NCBI GenBank assembly: GCA_004299085.1
Contig: SCQV01000353.1
Location: 1-34,172 of the forward strand
DNA from: Chitinophagaceae bacterium
GTDB taxonomy: Bacteria > Bacteroidota > Bacteroidia > Chitinophagales > Chitinophagaceae
Length of the DNA: 34,172 nt
Direction: 5' to 3'
A program made the translations under genes and the position numbers. The notes beneath the pieces are model-generated. The model did no database searches, was not told the origin of the DNA, and saw nothing but the letters and a program-made list of their open reading frames with translations. Shown here in pieces: positions 8,870 through 15,537 of the stretch (within the stretch, counting starts at the first letter, position 1; each line of letters starts with the position of its first letter).

Positions 8870-9565
8870 CTATCCTGGCGCTAACGCCTTTTTTAGTTTA
8901 CTTACATATAGTTGAATGAATTCATCTTTCTTTTTTCGCCGGTATTGCATCACCCAGCGCGGATGTGGAAGGGAAATGATGGATTCAAATAAATGATATT
9001 GTTCGTTCAGGCGGGTAAAATATTGATAATTAGTCCCTTCACCAAGGCAAAAAACAGTTTCCAACCCTCCGAATATCTTTTTTTGCTGCCGCACGCACTC
9101 AAGGATAAAGGGCGTGGCCGCTTCCTGTAATTTTTTATCATCATAATAATTCAGGTTTTTACCTTCCTGCAAGAACCCCAGAGGGCTTAATGAAGTAATA
9201 AAAAAGTGAGCATAAAAGGATTCTACTCCACCCCATGCATTTATCACGTCATAGACAAACTGGGAGGATAATTCATATTTCTTATCAAAAGGATTTTTAA
9301 TACCGCATTCATTCTCCAAACGGATAGGATCCGTAAAAGAAATGCCCGTAACACCTGCCCCAAACCGGCCTGGATTAATCCCATAAATAACAATACGATG
9401 TTCTTTATCCCGGTAATATTTCTTGTAAAACTGGCTGACCACCTTCCAGACATCCGCATGATGATATGGATGCATCATAGAAACACCTTCCGGCATATCA
9501 AAAACCGGCGACATCATTTCATAAAAACGGAGTATTTCGTTGTAAAGCAAAGGTTTATTTGCCAT
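8870..9565 (-). CDS. SMUG2-type uracil-DNA glycosylase family protein (DUF4918)
   Basis: A 231-residue member of the uracil-DNA glycosylase superfamily, SMUG2/DUF4918 group. Motif 1 is GINPGRFGAGVTGISFTDP, where the Asn and following loop form the base pocket and water-activating site. Motif 2, near the C-terminus, is LPHPRWVMQYR, with the His used for catalysis in the superfamily. An ATG at 9565 is chosen. The same frame is open to a TTG at 9589, but the extra eight residues add no family sequence. The protein should remove damaged or deaminated bases in base-excision repair in the cytoplasm. The substrate of SMUG2 proteins is less settled than that of SMUG1. The channel gene follows 11 bp downstream. 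Confidence 0.87.
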   Translation of the reverse strand: MANKPLLYNEILRFYEMMSPVFDMPEGVSMMHPYHHADVWKVVSQFYKKYYRDKEHRIVIYGINPGRFGAGVTGISFTDPIRLENECGIKNPFDKKYELSSQFVYDVINAWGGVESFYAHFFITSLSPLGFLQEGKNLNYYDDKKLQEAATPFILECVRQQKKIFGGLETVFCLGEGTNYQYFTRLNEQYHLFESIISLPHPRWVMQYRRKKKDEFIQLYVSKLKKALAPG

Positions 9566-9643
9566 TTTATATGGAAGTTGAATGAGCAAAGTTACACAGA
9601 ATCAACCGTTTATAAAAACCCATCAGCTTCATCCAAAAAAAAA

Positions 9644-9675
9644 TTGCGCGGATTAATTTTTTGTTGTACCTTTTG
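9644..9675 (+). promoter_or_regulatory. Possible Bacteroidota-type promoter ahead of the small ORF and crcB
   Basis: TTG at 9644-9646 and TACCTTTTG at 9667-9675 are 20 bp apart. The Bacteroidota housekeeping sigma factor recognises TTTG, 19-21 bp, then TAnnTTTG. The upstream box is incomplete (ATTG) and the downstream box carries one extra T, so this is only a candidate. A start just downstream would transcribe the 32-codon ORF, the fluoride riboswitch, crcB and the DUF190 gene. Confidence 0.3.
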
Positions 9676-9696
9676 GATGTTCAAAATGCTGTAATC

Positions 9697-9795
9697 ATGA
9701 AACTCCAGAAATCAAAAGTTGATTTTGAGATCGTGTCAGTCGCATTGATATTTTGCCTTTTAGCTGCTGTCGTGATATTGGCATGTGTCATCTGA
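9697..9795 (+). CDS. Possible 32-residue single-helix membrane peptide
   Basis: An ATG at 9697 opens 32 codons to a TGA at 9793-9795. The peptide starts with a basic/acidic N-terminus (MKLQKSKVDFE) and ends in an uninterrupted hydrophobic stretch (IVSVALIFCLLAAVVILACVI) long enough to cross a membrane. That charged-then-hydrophobic layout is typical of real small membrane proteins and not of random sequence. It follows a possible promoter by about 20 bp and precedes the fluoride riboswitch by about 116 bp on the same strand. No clear Shine-Dalgarno is present, which is normal in this phylum. I do not recognise a family. It could equally be non-coding leader. Confidence 0.4.
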   Translation: MKLQKSKVDFEIVSVALIFCLLAAVVILACVI

Positions 9796-9911
9796 GAACA
9801 GAAAGCTTCTCCGGCAAAAAACGTTTCTCCCCCGCATCTATCCGTAAATGCAGCACAGGGGAAATTTTGCATGATGAATCATCTAAATTTTTCTACATTT
9901 GCCCATTCAAA

Positions 9912-9970
9912 ACGGCGATGGAGTTCGCCTTTAAATGTCTTGCCACCCGGCAACTCTGATGACTCCTGTT
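9912..9970 (+). promoter_or_regulatory. Fluoride riboswitch (crcB motif)
   Basis: The crcB RNA consensus is visible. GGCG (9914-9917) pairs with CGCC (9926-9929) around the conserved GATGGAGTT loop. A TTGCC/GGCAA hairpin (9940-9944 with 9949-9953) follows. The conserved CTGATGACTCCT then lies at 9956-9967. The loop GGAGT can pair with ACTCC in that last block, giving the pseudoknot that encloses fluoride. The element ends about 30 bp before the crcB ATG. No hairpin with a T-run follows, so control is more likely at translation start than by a terminator, but this is inference. Fluoride binding should turn on the exporter gene. Confidence 0.88.
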
Positions 9971-10001
9971 CTGATACTATGATATTTCAGGTTAACAGCT
10001 T

Positions 10002-10379
10002 ATGAGTAAAATGATATTATTAGTCGGGGCAGGGGGCGCGGTAGGCAGCGTGGCCCGGTTTCTTTCCCAGCAGATGATTGCACGTTATTATCCATCATCC
10101 TTCCCATGGGGAACTTTAATAGTAAATATTGTGGGATGCTTTATCATCGGCATCGTATATGCGTTTGGTGAAAAAGGAAACCTGCTTTCTCCTGAAATGC
10201 GCTTGCTGCTCGCCACCGGCTTTTGCGGAGGATTCACCACATTTTCAACCTTCGCGTATGAAAATATTTCACTGATGCGTGAAGGAGAACTGCTTTATAC
10301 TTTCCTGTACATCGCAGCAAGCATTATCATAGGATTCCTGGCAGCTTATATCGGTATATTTGTAGTTAAATCATATTGA
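10002..10379 (+). CDS. crcB: Fluoride channel CrcB/Fluc
   Basis: A 125-residue, four-helix Fluc protein of normal length. Fluc forms dual-topology dimers that let fluoride leave the cell. The N-terminal glycine-rich helix (LVGAGGAVGSVARFL), the WGTLIVNIVGCFIIG helix with its conserved Asn, and the signature GFCGGFTTFSTFAYE (central Na+ site and the phenylalanine box that lines the pore) are all present. The fluoride riboswitch just upstream independently supports the function. A single crcB is expected to form a homodimer. The DUF190 gene starts one base after its stop, so the two are co-transcribed. Confidence 0.96.
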   Translation: MSKMILLVGAGGAVGSVARFLSQQMIARYYPSSFPWGTLIVNIVGCFIIGIVYAFGEKGNLLSPEMRLLLATGFCGGFTTFSTFAYENISLMREGELLYTFLYIAASIIIGFLAAYIGIFVVKSY

Positions 10380-10380
10380 T

Positions 10381-10734
10381 ATGGAAACGCAACTGAATTC
10401 CGACTCCAAACTATTGCGAATATTCATAGGCGAAAATGATAAAGTCTATCATCACCCTCTATATGAAGCGTTGTTATTTGCAGCCAAAAAGCAAGGCCTT
10501 GCCGGCGCCACTGTTTTGCGTGGCATAATGTCTTTCGGGGCCAGCACCCGCGTTCATACCGCCAAGCTGATTGACATTTCACAAGATCTGCCGGTTATTG
10601 TAGAAATAATAGATCACGAAGACAAGATCAATGCTTTTATGGAAATTGTCAATAAGCTGATGGATAAGGCAGGTTGCGGGGGATTGGTTACGATTGAAAA
10701 GGCGCAGGTGATGTATTATAAATCAAGGAAGTGA
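10381..10734 (+). CDS. DUF190 family protein, companion of crcB
   Basis: A 117-residue soluble protein of the DUF190 family, a small GlnB-like ferredoxin-fold group often encoded next to crcB. Visible marks are LRIFIGENDKVYHHPLYEAL, the AGATVLRGIMSFGA loop and the VIVEIIDHEDKINAFM strand-helix. The gene begins one base after the crcB stop and should share the fluoride-responsive transcript. Its role is not established. By context it may modulate the channel or sense a ligand, as PII-like proteins do for transporters. No terminator with a clear T-run was found after it. Only a weak CTAC/GTAG stem appears around 10750. Confidence 0.9.
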   Translation: METQLNSDSKLLRIFIGENDKVYHHPLYEALLFAAKKQGLAGATVLRGIMSFGASTRVHTAKLIDISQDLPVIVEIIDHEDKINAFMEIVNKLMDKAGCGGLVTIEKAQVMYYKSRK

Positions 10735-10944
10735 ACCTATTTCTACCGTTTTTGTAGCACATTTGATAAGCAAAGCATAAAATACATGGCGGCGGGGCCT
10801 GCTAAATCGTCGCACAACAACCAATGGCTCCCGCTTAAAAGCAATGATTATTTCTTTTAAGTAATACCATGATCTTCATTCCATTTTATTTTCCTGAAAA
10901 ATATGTTTAATTCTTTGAAGGGACAGGGTTTCATTTCGGTTCAG
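10735..10944. other. Non-coding stretch after the fluoride genes
   Basis: I see no gene here on either strand. The one structured item is an AT-rich perfect 8-bp inverted repeat, CTTAAAAG at 10834-10841 with CTTTTAAG at 10854-10861. Its loop is 12 bases and no T-run follows, so I do not call it a terminator. The right end grades into the CYTH-gene remnant. Confidence 0.5.
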
Positions 10945-11255
10945 GGGGGATTTAGCGCCTTAGTGGCTGATTTTCTCTTAACTAAATGACCTTGTACGAA
11001 CATTGAGCAGGAATTTGAGTATGAAATCCCTCAAATGGATGCATTAGAATTATTCTCTGCCATCTGCCTGGCACCTATTATCAGCAAAACGCGCTACCGG
11101 ATCCCACAGGGTAAAGGGCGTGGACAATAGAGGCCTTTCATGACGAAAAGGAAGGATTGGATATGGTAGAAATTGAACTTGCTTCACGCAATCTGGTTTA
11201 TTTCAGAATACGGTATTCTTATATTCAGAGAGTCGAAAATCATAAAAATAGATAA
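10945..11255 (+). pseudogene. Broken CYTH-domain (triphosphate tunnel enzyme-like) gene
   Basis: Two reading frames together spell the C-terminal half of a CYTH protein. The first, broken by TGA at 10987-10989, reads VADFLLTK-stop-PCTN then IEQEFEYEIPQMDALELF and ISKTRYRIPQGK, and ends in TAG. From 11121, in another frame, the text continues WTIEAFHDEKEGLDMVEIEL. In intact CYTH proteins the same blocks run on as LTIKG ... EFEYEIP ... KTRYRIP ... W.ID.F...GL..AEIEL. The premature stop, the frameshift, the missing N-terminal ExExK region and the divergent tail mean no functional enzyme is made. An assembly error could explain the frameshift but not the internal TGA and the lost N-terminus. Confidence 0.68.
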
Positions 11256-11382
11256 GTTTTTCCAAGTAGTTAATTGATTTTCTCTTTCGTTAATTAATTG
11301 CCCGTTCCGTTAAAAAGTTTGAATGGGGAGAGTGCAATTTAACAGACCTTAAGTGCTAACTTTACAACTGATATGTAATGAT

Positions 11383-11406
11383 TACCCTTATGGTTATATG
11401 AGGGTA
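11383..11406 (+). promoter_or_regulatory. Hairpin in the leader of the injection-system operon
   Basis: TACCCT (11383-11388) and AGGGTA (11401-11406) are complementary. Further pairing of TTAT with ATATG, allowing a small bulge, is possible around a short loop. The hairpin ends about 29 bp before the first operon ATG. No T-run follows, so it would act in the leader RNA or as an operator and not as a terminator. I found no convincing Bacteroidota -33/-7 pair in 11256-11382. Confidence 0.28.
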
Positions 11407-11409
11407 TTT

Positions 11410-11439
11410 ATGAAGTATGAAAAACCTTTAAAATTATGA
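11410..11439 (+). CDS. Nine-codon leader ORF overlapping the first operon start
   Basis: ATG at 11410 opens MKYEKPLKL and stops with TGA at 11437-11439, which overlaps the ATG of the DUF4255 gene as ATGA. The arrangement would suit translational coupling of the operon to a leader peptide. It may also be chance, because AT-rich leaders often contain such short frames. Confidence 0.22.
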   Translation: MKYEKPLKL

Positions 11440-12005
11440 TCTTCGAGGCTCTAACCTGCGTAATTGACGATATCAATGAACATTTCAGGAATAAATTGAA
11501 GATCAATGAAGATAAAATCATTCTTTCCGGTATCGTTAATCAGGATGGTAGTCTTGCCGTTCAAGGTGAAAATAAGCTATTGTTGACTTTAGTCAATGTT
11601 GAAAACGATACTACCGGCGCCAGTAATGGAAATAATCTTTCATCTAAAGCGATTGCGAATATCTCTTCGGGTATCAATATAAATTTGCATGTACTTTTTT
11701 CTGCCTATTTCACCAGTAACAATTACCCTGAATCGCTAAGATTCCTATCTTTTATCATTGCTTATTTCCAGAATAAAAATGTTTTCACCAGGTCGAATAC
11801 CCCTAAAATGGATAATAGAATAGAGAAATTGATCATTAAATTAGAAAACCTTGAAATAGAGAGACAGAATAACGTATGGACCATGCTGGGTGCTAAATAT
11901 ATTCCGTCTGTGATGTATAAGATGCGAATGCTCACTTTCGATGATTCTATAGTCAGGGAGTACCGGCCTGCAATTAGTAATATGTCTAATAACCATCATG
12001 CTTAA
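11436..12005 (+). CDS. DUF4255 protein, eCIS tube/sheath terminator (Pvc16/Afp16-like)
   Basis: A 189-residue DUF4255 protein. In Afp, PVC and related particles this family (Afp16/Pvc16) caps the distal end of tube and sheath and stops their growth at the length set by the tape measure. The family N-terminus is clear (MIFEALTCVIDDINEHFRN, KIILSGIVNQDGS, LLTLVNVENDTTG), as is the central block NLHVLFSAYFTSNNYPESLR followed by FIIAYFQNKNVFT. It is the first gene of the operon here, whereas Pvc16 is the last structural gene in PVC loci. The next gene starts 8 bp downstream. A 9-codon ORF overlaps its ATG. Assignment to the family is firm. The exact role is inferred from the homologues. Confidence 0.88.
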   Translation: MIFEALTCVIDDINEHFRNKLKINEDKIILSGIVNQDGSLAVQGENKLLLTLVNVENDTTGASNGNNLSSKAIANISSGININLHVLFSAYFTSNNYPESLRFLSFIIAYFQNKNVFTRSNTPKMDNRIEKLIIKLENLEIERQNNVWTMLGAKYIPSVMYKMRMLTFDDSIVREYRPAISNMSNNHHA

Positions 12006-12013
12006 AAGGAATC

Positions 12014-12862
12014 ATGAATTGTCAATTTGAAACTTTAACCAACATTTCCTTTAAACATGATTATTTTCTAAACAACCGGTTTAAGGGGGTGACGATAAGA
12101 GTTCCCGATAGCTGTATCCGGGAAATGACGAATTACGGGTTACTTTATCAATCAGCAGCGGATGGATTTCAGATATTATTTGATTCAAATTTCGCCAATC
12201 AGGAAAGGACGAGAGAGGCGGTATTAAATGATTCCCTGCTTTTGAAATTCAACCTTATATTGAATACCCCTTCTTTTTACAATTATACGGCGAACCTGTC
12301 AGATAATATAGATCAAAGTATTTTTTATTTCAGTAACATGTCTCAGAATTCAGAAATCCCATTGCCTAACGGAATGCTACATCAGGAAGAGGTGGTTTCT
12401 GAAAAAGATATCTACCCGATTGATAAATTTGGAGAGCAGGTCTTTCCTAAACCCTTCGGATTATTAGACCTTAAAATACAGAAGGGATTGGAAGAATCTT
12501 ATGTTATCAATTTCTCTGCTAAAGCTACTTTCTGGCGTTACATACTGGTCAGTAATTATTTACAGGAATTGCATAACCCGGCAATATTGGATACTGAAAC
12601 CCGGGAGGTTTTTGATGGCCCGGAAGAGCTCATGCTGCCTGATAGGAGAAAAGCTTTGTCCTTTACCTCAAAAAGTAAAATCGTGCTGAGGGAATCAATA
12701 GCACATCCTTTTCAACTTATAGAAAATTACGAACCGGGCAAAGAGAAGCATAGAATCGCTATAGCGGCTCTGCCATGCCCCGATATAAATACTATTTCTA
12801 AGGTAGAACTAAGAAATAAAAGCGAAATGCAAACTGATTTTTCGGAAATATTTATTTACTAG
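12014..12862 (+). CDS. Unrecognised eCIS operon protein between terminator and sheath genes
   Basis: A 282-residue soluble protein, acidic and rich in Asn, Phe and Tyr, with alternating beta-strand patterns (GVTIRVPD, LLLKFNLILN, YVINFSAKATFWRYILVSNY, KIVLRESIAHPFQL). There is no signal peptide or membrane helix. I recognise no domain. Its place, 8 bp after the DUF4255 gene and 16 bp before the sheath gene, argues for a structural or assembly part at the cap end of the particle, such as a terminator partner or cap adaptor. I recall proteins of this kind in Bacteroidota injection loci but cannot confirm it here. An unrelated chaperone is possible. Confidence 0.72.
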   Translation: MNCQFETLTNISFKHDYFLNNRFKGVTIRVPDSCIREMTNYGLLYQSAADGFQILFDSNFANQERTREAVLNDSLLLKFNLILNTPSFYNYTANLSDNIDQSIFYFSNMSQNSEIPLPNGMLHQEEVVSEKDIYPIDKFGEQVFPKPFGLLDLKIQKGLEESYVINFSAKATFWRYILVSNYLQELHNPAILDTETREVFDGPEELMLPDRRKALSFTSKSKIVLRESIAHPFQLIENYEPGKEKHRIAIAALPCPDINTISKVELRNKSEMQTDFSEIFIY

Positions 12863-12878
12863 ACTAAAATTTAATGCT

Positions 12879-14405
12879 ATGCCAACAACACTTATGACGC
12901 CTGGTGTTTACGTCGAAGAAAAGAACGCCTTTCCAAGTTCTGCGGTGGCCGTAGAGACTGCAGTGCCTGTATTCATCGGTTATACTGAAAAAGCCGAATG
13001 GAATGGAAAATCTCTTGTCAGAAAACCAACCAGGATTGCTTCTTTTGCGGAATATGTTGAGAATTTCGGGGGTGGGTTCAATCCTAAATTCACCATTGCT
13101 CCTCCGGCCGATCCCGCATCAAAACCAGAAACTTTTAGCCTGAACGGGACTCAGATGGAGGTAAAAATTAATGCAAACAATACCGCTTATCTTTTTAACA
13201 GCATTCGTTTATTTTATGCCAATGGCGGCAGCAATTGCTATATCCTTTCGGTCGGCACTTATGGAGCAAGTGCGAACGCTGAAGGCGCCAACAGCGGGAT
13301 TGAAATAAAAGCACAAGATTTTATCGGCTCCACAGATAACCCTGTCAGTGCATTTGACCTGCTGGAAAAAGAATATGAACCAACTATAGTCGTTATTCCG
13401 GATATCATTGCATTAGGGAAAGATGCTTACGTTTCAGTATATACTAAAGTGCTGGAACACTGTGGTAAGGTACAGAGCCGCATAGGAATATTTGATTTGC
13501 GAAAACAAGGGCCGGGAGAAAAAACAGAAGACCTGGTAGGAGAATTCAGAGACGCTATCGGTGTGAATTTCTTAAGCTATGGAGCAGCTTATTATCCCTG
13601 GTTGAAAACGACTATTGTATCATCTGATGAGTTAAATTTTGAAAATCTGGATGATTCATTTGACCTGGAAGCTTCCCTTCCGGAAAATGATGCCAAAGAA
13701 GTAGTAAAGAAATTTAAGGCTAATAAAACCCCGGATGATAACACCAAGAAAAATTATCATCAATCCCTCAAAGCTTCAAGTCCCACCTATCTGAACATTT
13801 TGGAAGAAATAAGATCAAAGCTGAACGAACTGCCCCCCAGCGGAGCGATGGCAGGAACCTACACGATGGTTGATAATACAAGAGGGGTCTGGAAAGCACC
13901 CGCCAATGTTTCAGTCAATATGGTGAATGCTCCTTCCATCAATATTACAAATGAACAGCAACAGAGCCTTAATGTGGATGTAATGGCCGGCAAATCTATT
14001 AATGTTATCCGTCCATTTCCTGGTATAGGCACGCTTGTATGGGGCGGACGGACATTAGAAGGCAACAGCCAGGACTGGCGGTATATCAATGTGAGAAGGA
14101 CGGCTATTATGATCGAGCAGTCGCTCAAACTTTCGGCGAGAGCCTATGTCTTTGAACCCAATGATGCGGGAACATGGATCACCGTTAAAAGTATGATCAC
14201 GAACTTCCTTACAAACCTGTGGAAACAAGGCGCACTGGCCGGAGCAGTACCTGAACAGGCATTTAATGTACAGATTGGATTGGGAGTAACTATGACCCCC
14301 AATGATATCTTGGATGGAATAATGAAGATCACTGTACAGGTGGCAATCGTACACCCGGCAGAATTTATCGTCATTACATTCCAGCAACTACAACAACAAT
14401 CCTGA
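12879..14405 (+). CDS. Contractile sheath protein (Pvc2-4/Afp2-4-like)
   Basis: A 508-residue phage-tail sheath protein. The N-terminus TPGVYVEEKNAFPSSAVAVETAVPVFIGYTE is the standard sheath opening, whose extended arm hands over to neighbouring subunits. The C-terminal domain is also typical: GIGTLVWGGRTLEGNSQDWRYINVRRTAIMIEQSL, the VFEPNDAGTW block, and the last strand HPAEFIVITFQQ, which completes the interlocking arm mesh. The middle (about 240-310) is variable and charged. Sheath subunits assemble around the tube in an extended state and shorten on firing. Only one sheath gene is present, while PVC and Afp carry three, so one subunit must serve both baseplate contact and shaft. Confidence 0.96.
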   Translation: MPTTLMTPGVYVEEKNAFPSSAVAVETAVPVFIGYTEKAEWNGKSLVRKPTRIASFAEYVENFGGGFNPKFTIAPPADPASKPETFSLNGTQMEVKINANNTAYLFNSIRLFYANGGSNCYILSVGTYGASANAEGANSGIEIKAQDFIGSTDNPVSAFDLLEKEYEPTIVVIPDIIALGKDAYVSVYTKVLEHCGKVQSRIGIFDLRKQGPGEKTEDLVGEFRDAIGVNFLSYGAAYYPWLKTTIVSSDELNFENLDDSFDLEASLPENDAKEVVKKFKANKTPDDNTKKNYHQSLKASSPTYLNILEEIRSKLNELPPSGAMAGTYTMVDNTRGVWKAPANVSVNMVNAPSINITNEQQQSLNVDVMAGKSINVIRPFPGIGTLVWGGRTLEGNSQDWRYINVRRTAIMIEQSLKLSARAYVFEPNDAGTWITVKSMITNFLTNLWKQGALAGAVPEQAFNVQIGLGVTMTPNDILDGIMKITVQVAIVHPAEFIVITFQQLQQQS

Positions 14406-14447
14406 TTATTTAACAAAATTTTTTAACATTTCTAAAAACTTACAATT

Positions 14448-14903
14448 ATGCCAGATGATGGAGCAGCAGAATCAAAAACAATATGGCCATTGGTCAAATT
14501 TTCATTCAGGGTTAAATGGGATAGCGACGAAATGGTATTCCAGGAGGTCACCGGACTTTCCTCTGAAACTCAGGTAATTGAATACCGCGGAGGAAATAGC
14601 AAAGTATTTTCGACCGTGAAAATGCCGGGCATTCAAAAGTTCGGGAACGTAACGCTCAAGAAAGGGATATTCACGGGTGATAAAGCATTTTGGGATAAAT
14701 ATAATGCCATTAAAATGAATGTTGTCAAACGATCAACCATTACGATCAGCTTATTGGATGAAACCAATAAGGACGTTATGACCTGGACATTAACCAATGC
14801 ATTCCCATGTAAAATCACAGTTACAGACATGAAATCCGATGCTAATGAAGTAGCTGTTGAAACGATGGAATTAGCACATGAAGGCCTCCAGCTAAGTAAA
14901 TAA
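14448..14903 (+). CDS. Inner tube protein (Pvc1/Afp1-like, gp19 family)
   Basis: A 151-residue tail-tube protein of the T4 gp19 family. Marks are FSFRVKWDSDEMVFQEVTGLSSETQVIEYRGG, the KFGNVTLKKGIFTGDKAFWDKY segment, and the C-terminal WTLTNAFPCKITVTDMKSDANEVAVETMELAHEG, all parts of the shared tube beta-barrel. Subunits form stacked hexameric rings, the hollow shaft that carries cargo. It is one of two tandem tube-like genes. This one keeps the shorter loops expected of the main shaft protein and follows the sheath gene, so it is probably the bulk tube subunit (Pvc1 equivalent). Confidence 0.93.
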   Translation: MPDDGAAESKTIWPLVKFSFRVKWDSDEMVFQEVTGLSSETQVIEYRGGNSKVFSTVKMPGIQKFGNVTLKKGIFTGDKAFWDKYNAIKMNVVKRSTITISLLDETNKDVMTWTLTNAFPCKITVTDMKSDANEVAVETMELAHEGLQLSK

Positions 14904-14919
14904 TACTTAATGAGCCGAT

Positions 14920-15372
14920 ATGCCAAATGATGAAACAGGGTATTATCCGCCAGTGGGCTTTTACTTCAAAGTAAATGTGATTGGAATAAATGGGAAAAAT
15001 GAAGGCAGCTTTCAGGAAGTAAGCGGGTTGAGTGCGAAGTTGGGTGTGGAGGAAGTAAAGGAAGGGGGAGAAAACCGGTTTGTTCACCGGCTGCCAACCT
15101 ATCCCAAGTATGAAAATCTTGTTCTCAAGAGAGGAATGTTATTAGGCTCGCCACTCGTTAAGTGGGTACAGGAAGCGTTGGAACAGTTTTCCTTTTCTCC
15201 AAAGACAGTCGTGATCAATCTCATGGATGAAAACGCAAGCCCTCTGTCGTCCTGGAAAGTCATTAATGCATATCCGGTGGCCATCAAAATATCGGAATTT
15301 AAAGCACAGGAAAATGCGATTGCTATCGAGACATTTGAATTGTGTTTTGATTATTTTACAAAAGTGAACTGA
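14920..15372 (+). CDS. Second tube-family protein (Pvc5/Afp5-like tube initiator)
   Basis: A 150-residue paralogue of the preceding gene, starting 16 bp after it. It shares the fold marks (GFYFKVNVIGINGKNEGSFQEVSGLSAKLG, YENLVLKRGM, SSWKVINAYPVAIKISEFKAQENAIAIETFEL). Differences are concentrated in the surface loops. In PVC and Afp a second tube protein (Pvc5/Afp5) forms the ring joining the shaft to the spike and baseplate. Position before the DUF5908 and LysM genes matches that role. Assignment of which paralogue is shaft and which is initiator is by gene order only. Confidence 0.9.
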   Translation: MPNDETGYYPPVGFYFKVNVIGINGKNEGSFQEVSGLSAKLGVEEVKEGGENRFVHRLPTYPKYENLVLKRGMLLGSPLVKWVQEALEQFSFSPKTVVINLMDENASPLSSWKVINAYPVAIKISEFKAQENAIAIETFELCFDYFTKVN

Positions 15373-15374
15373 AC

Positions 15375-15533
15375 ATGCCGGTGGAAATCAGGGAATTAGT
15401 CATCAAAGTGACTATAACGGAGGAGGAAGAAAGACAAGACCAGTCTAAAGAGTTGCAGGATCTCAAGAATAAGGTCGTAAAGGAATGTATCGAAAAAATA
15501 ATGACAAAGCTGGAGACTTTGCCGGAAAGATAA
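15375..15533 (+). CDS. DUF5908 small eCIS protein (Pvc6 position)
   Basis: A 52-residue ORF starting 2 bp after the stop of the second tube gene and ending 4 bp before the next ATG. The opening MPVEIRELVIKVTI is the hallmark of DUF5908 proteins, found in Bacteroidota injection loci. The rest is a charged helix (EEEERQDQSKELQDLKNKVV, then CIEKIMTKLE) with coiled-coil character. Its function is unknown. The slot between Pvc5-like and Pvc7-like genes corresponds to pvc6 in PVC loci. Tight spacing on both sides and the conserved N-terminus make it a real gene despite its size. Confidence 0.85.
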   Translation: MPVEIRELVIKVTITEEEERQDQSKELQDLKNKVVKECIEKIMTKLETLPER

Positions 15534-15537
15534 TAAT

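Noticed and set aside
10834-10861. AT-rich inverted repeat after DUF190 as a terminator
   Set aside because: The stem has almost no GC, the loop is 12 bases and no T-run follows, so it does not meet the criteria for an intrinsic terminator.
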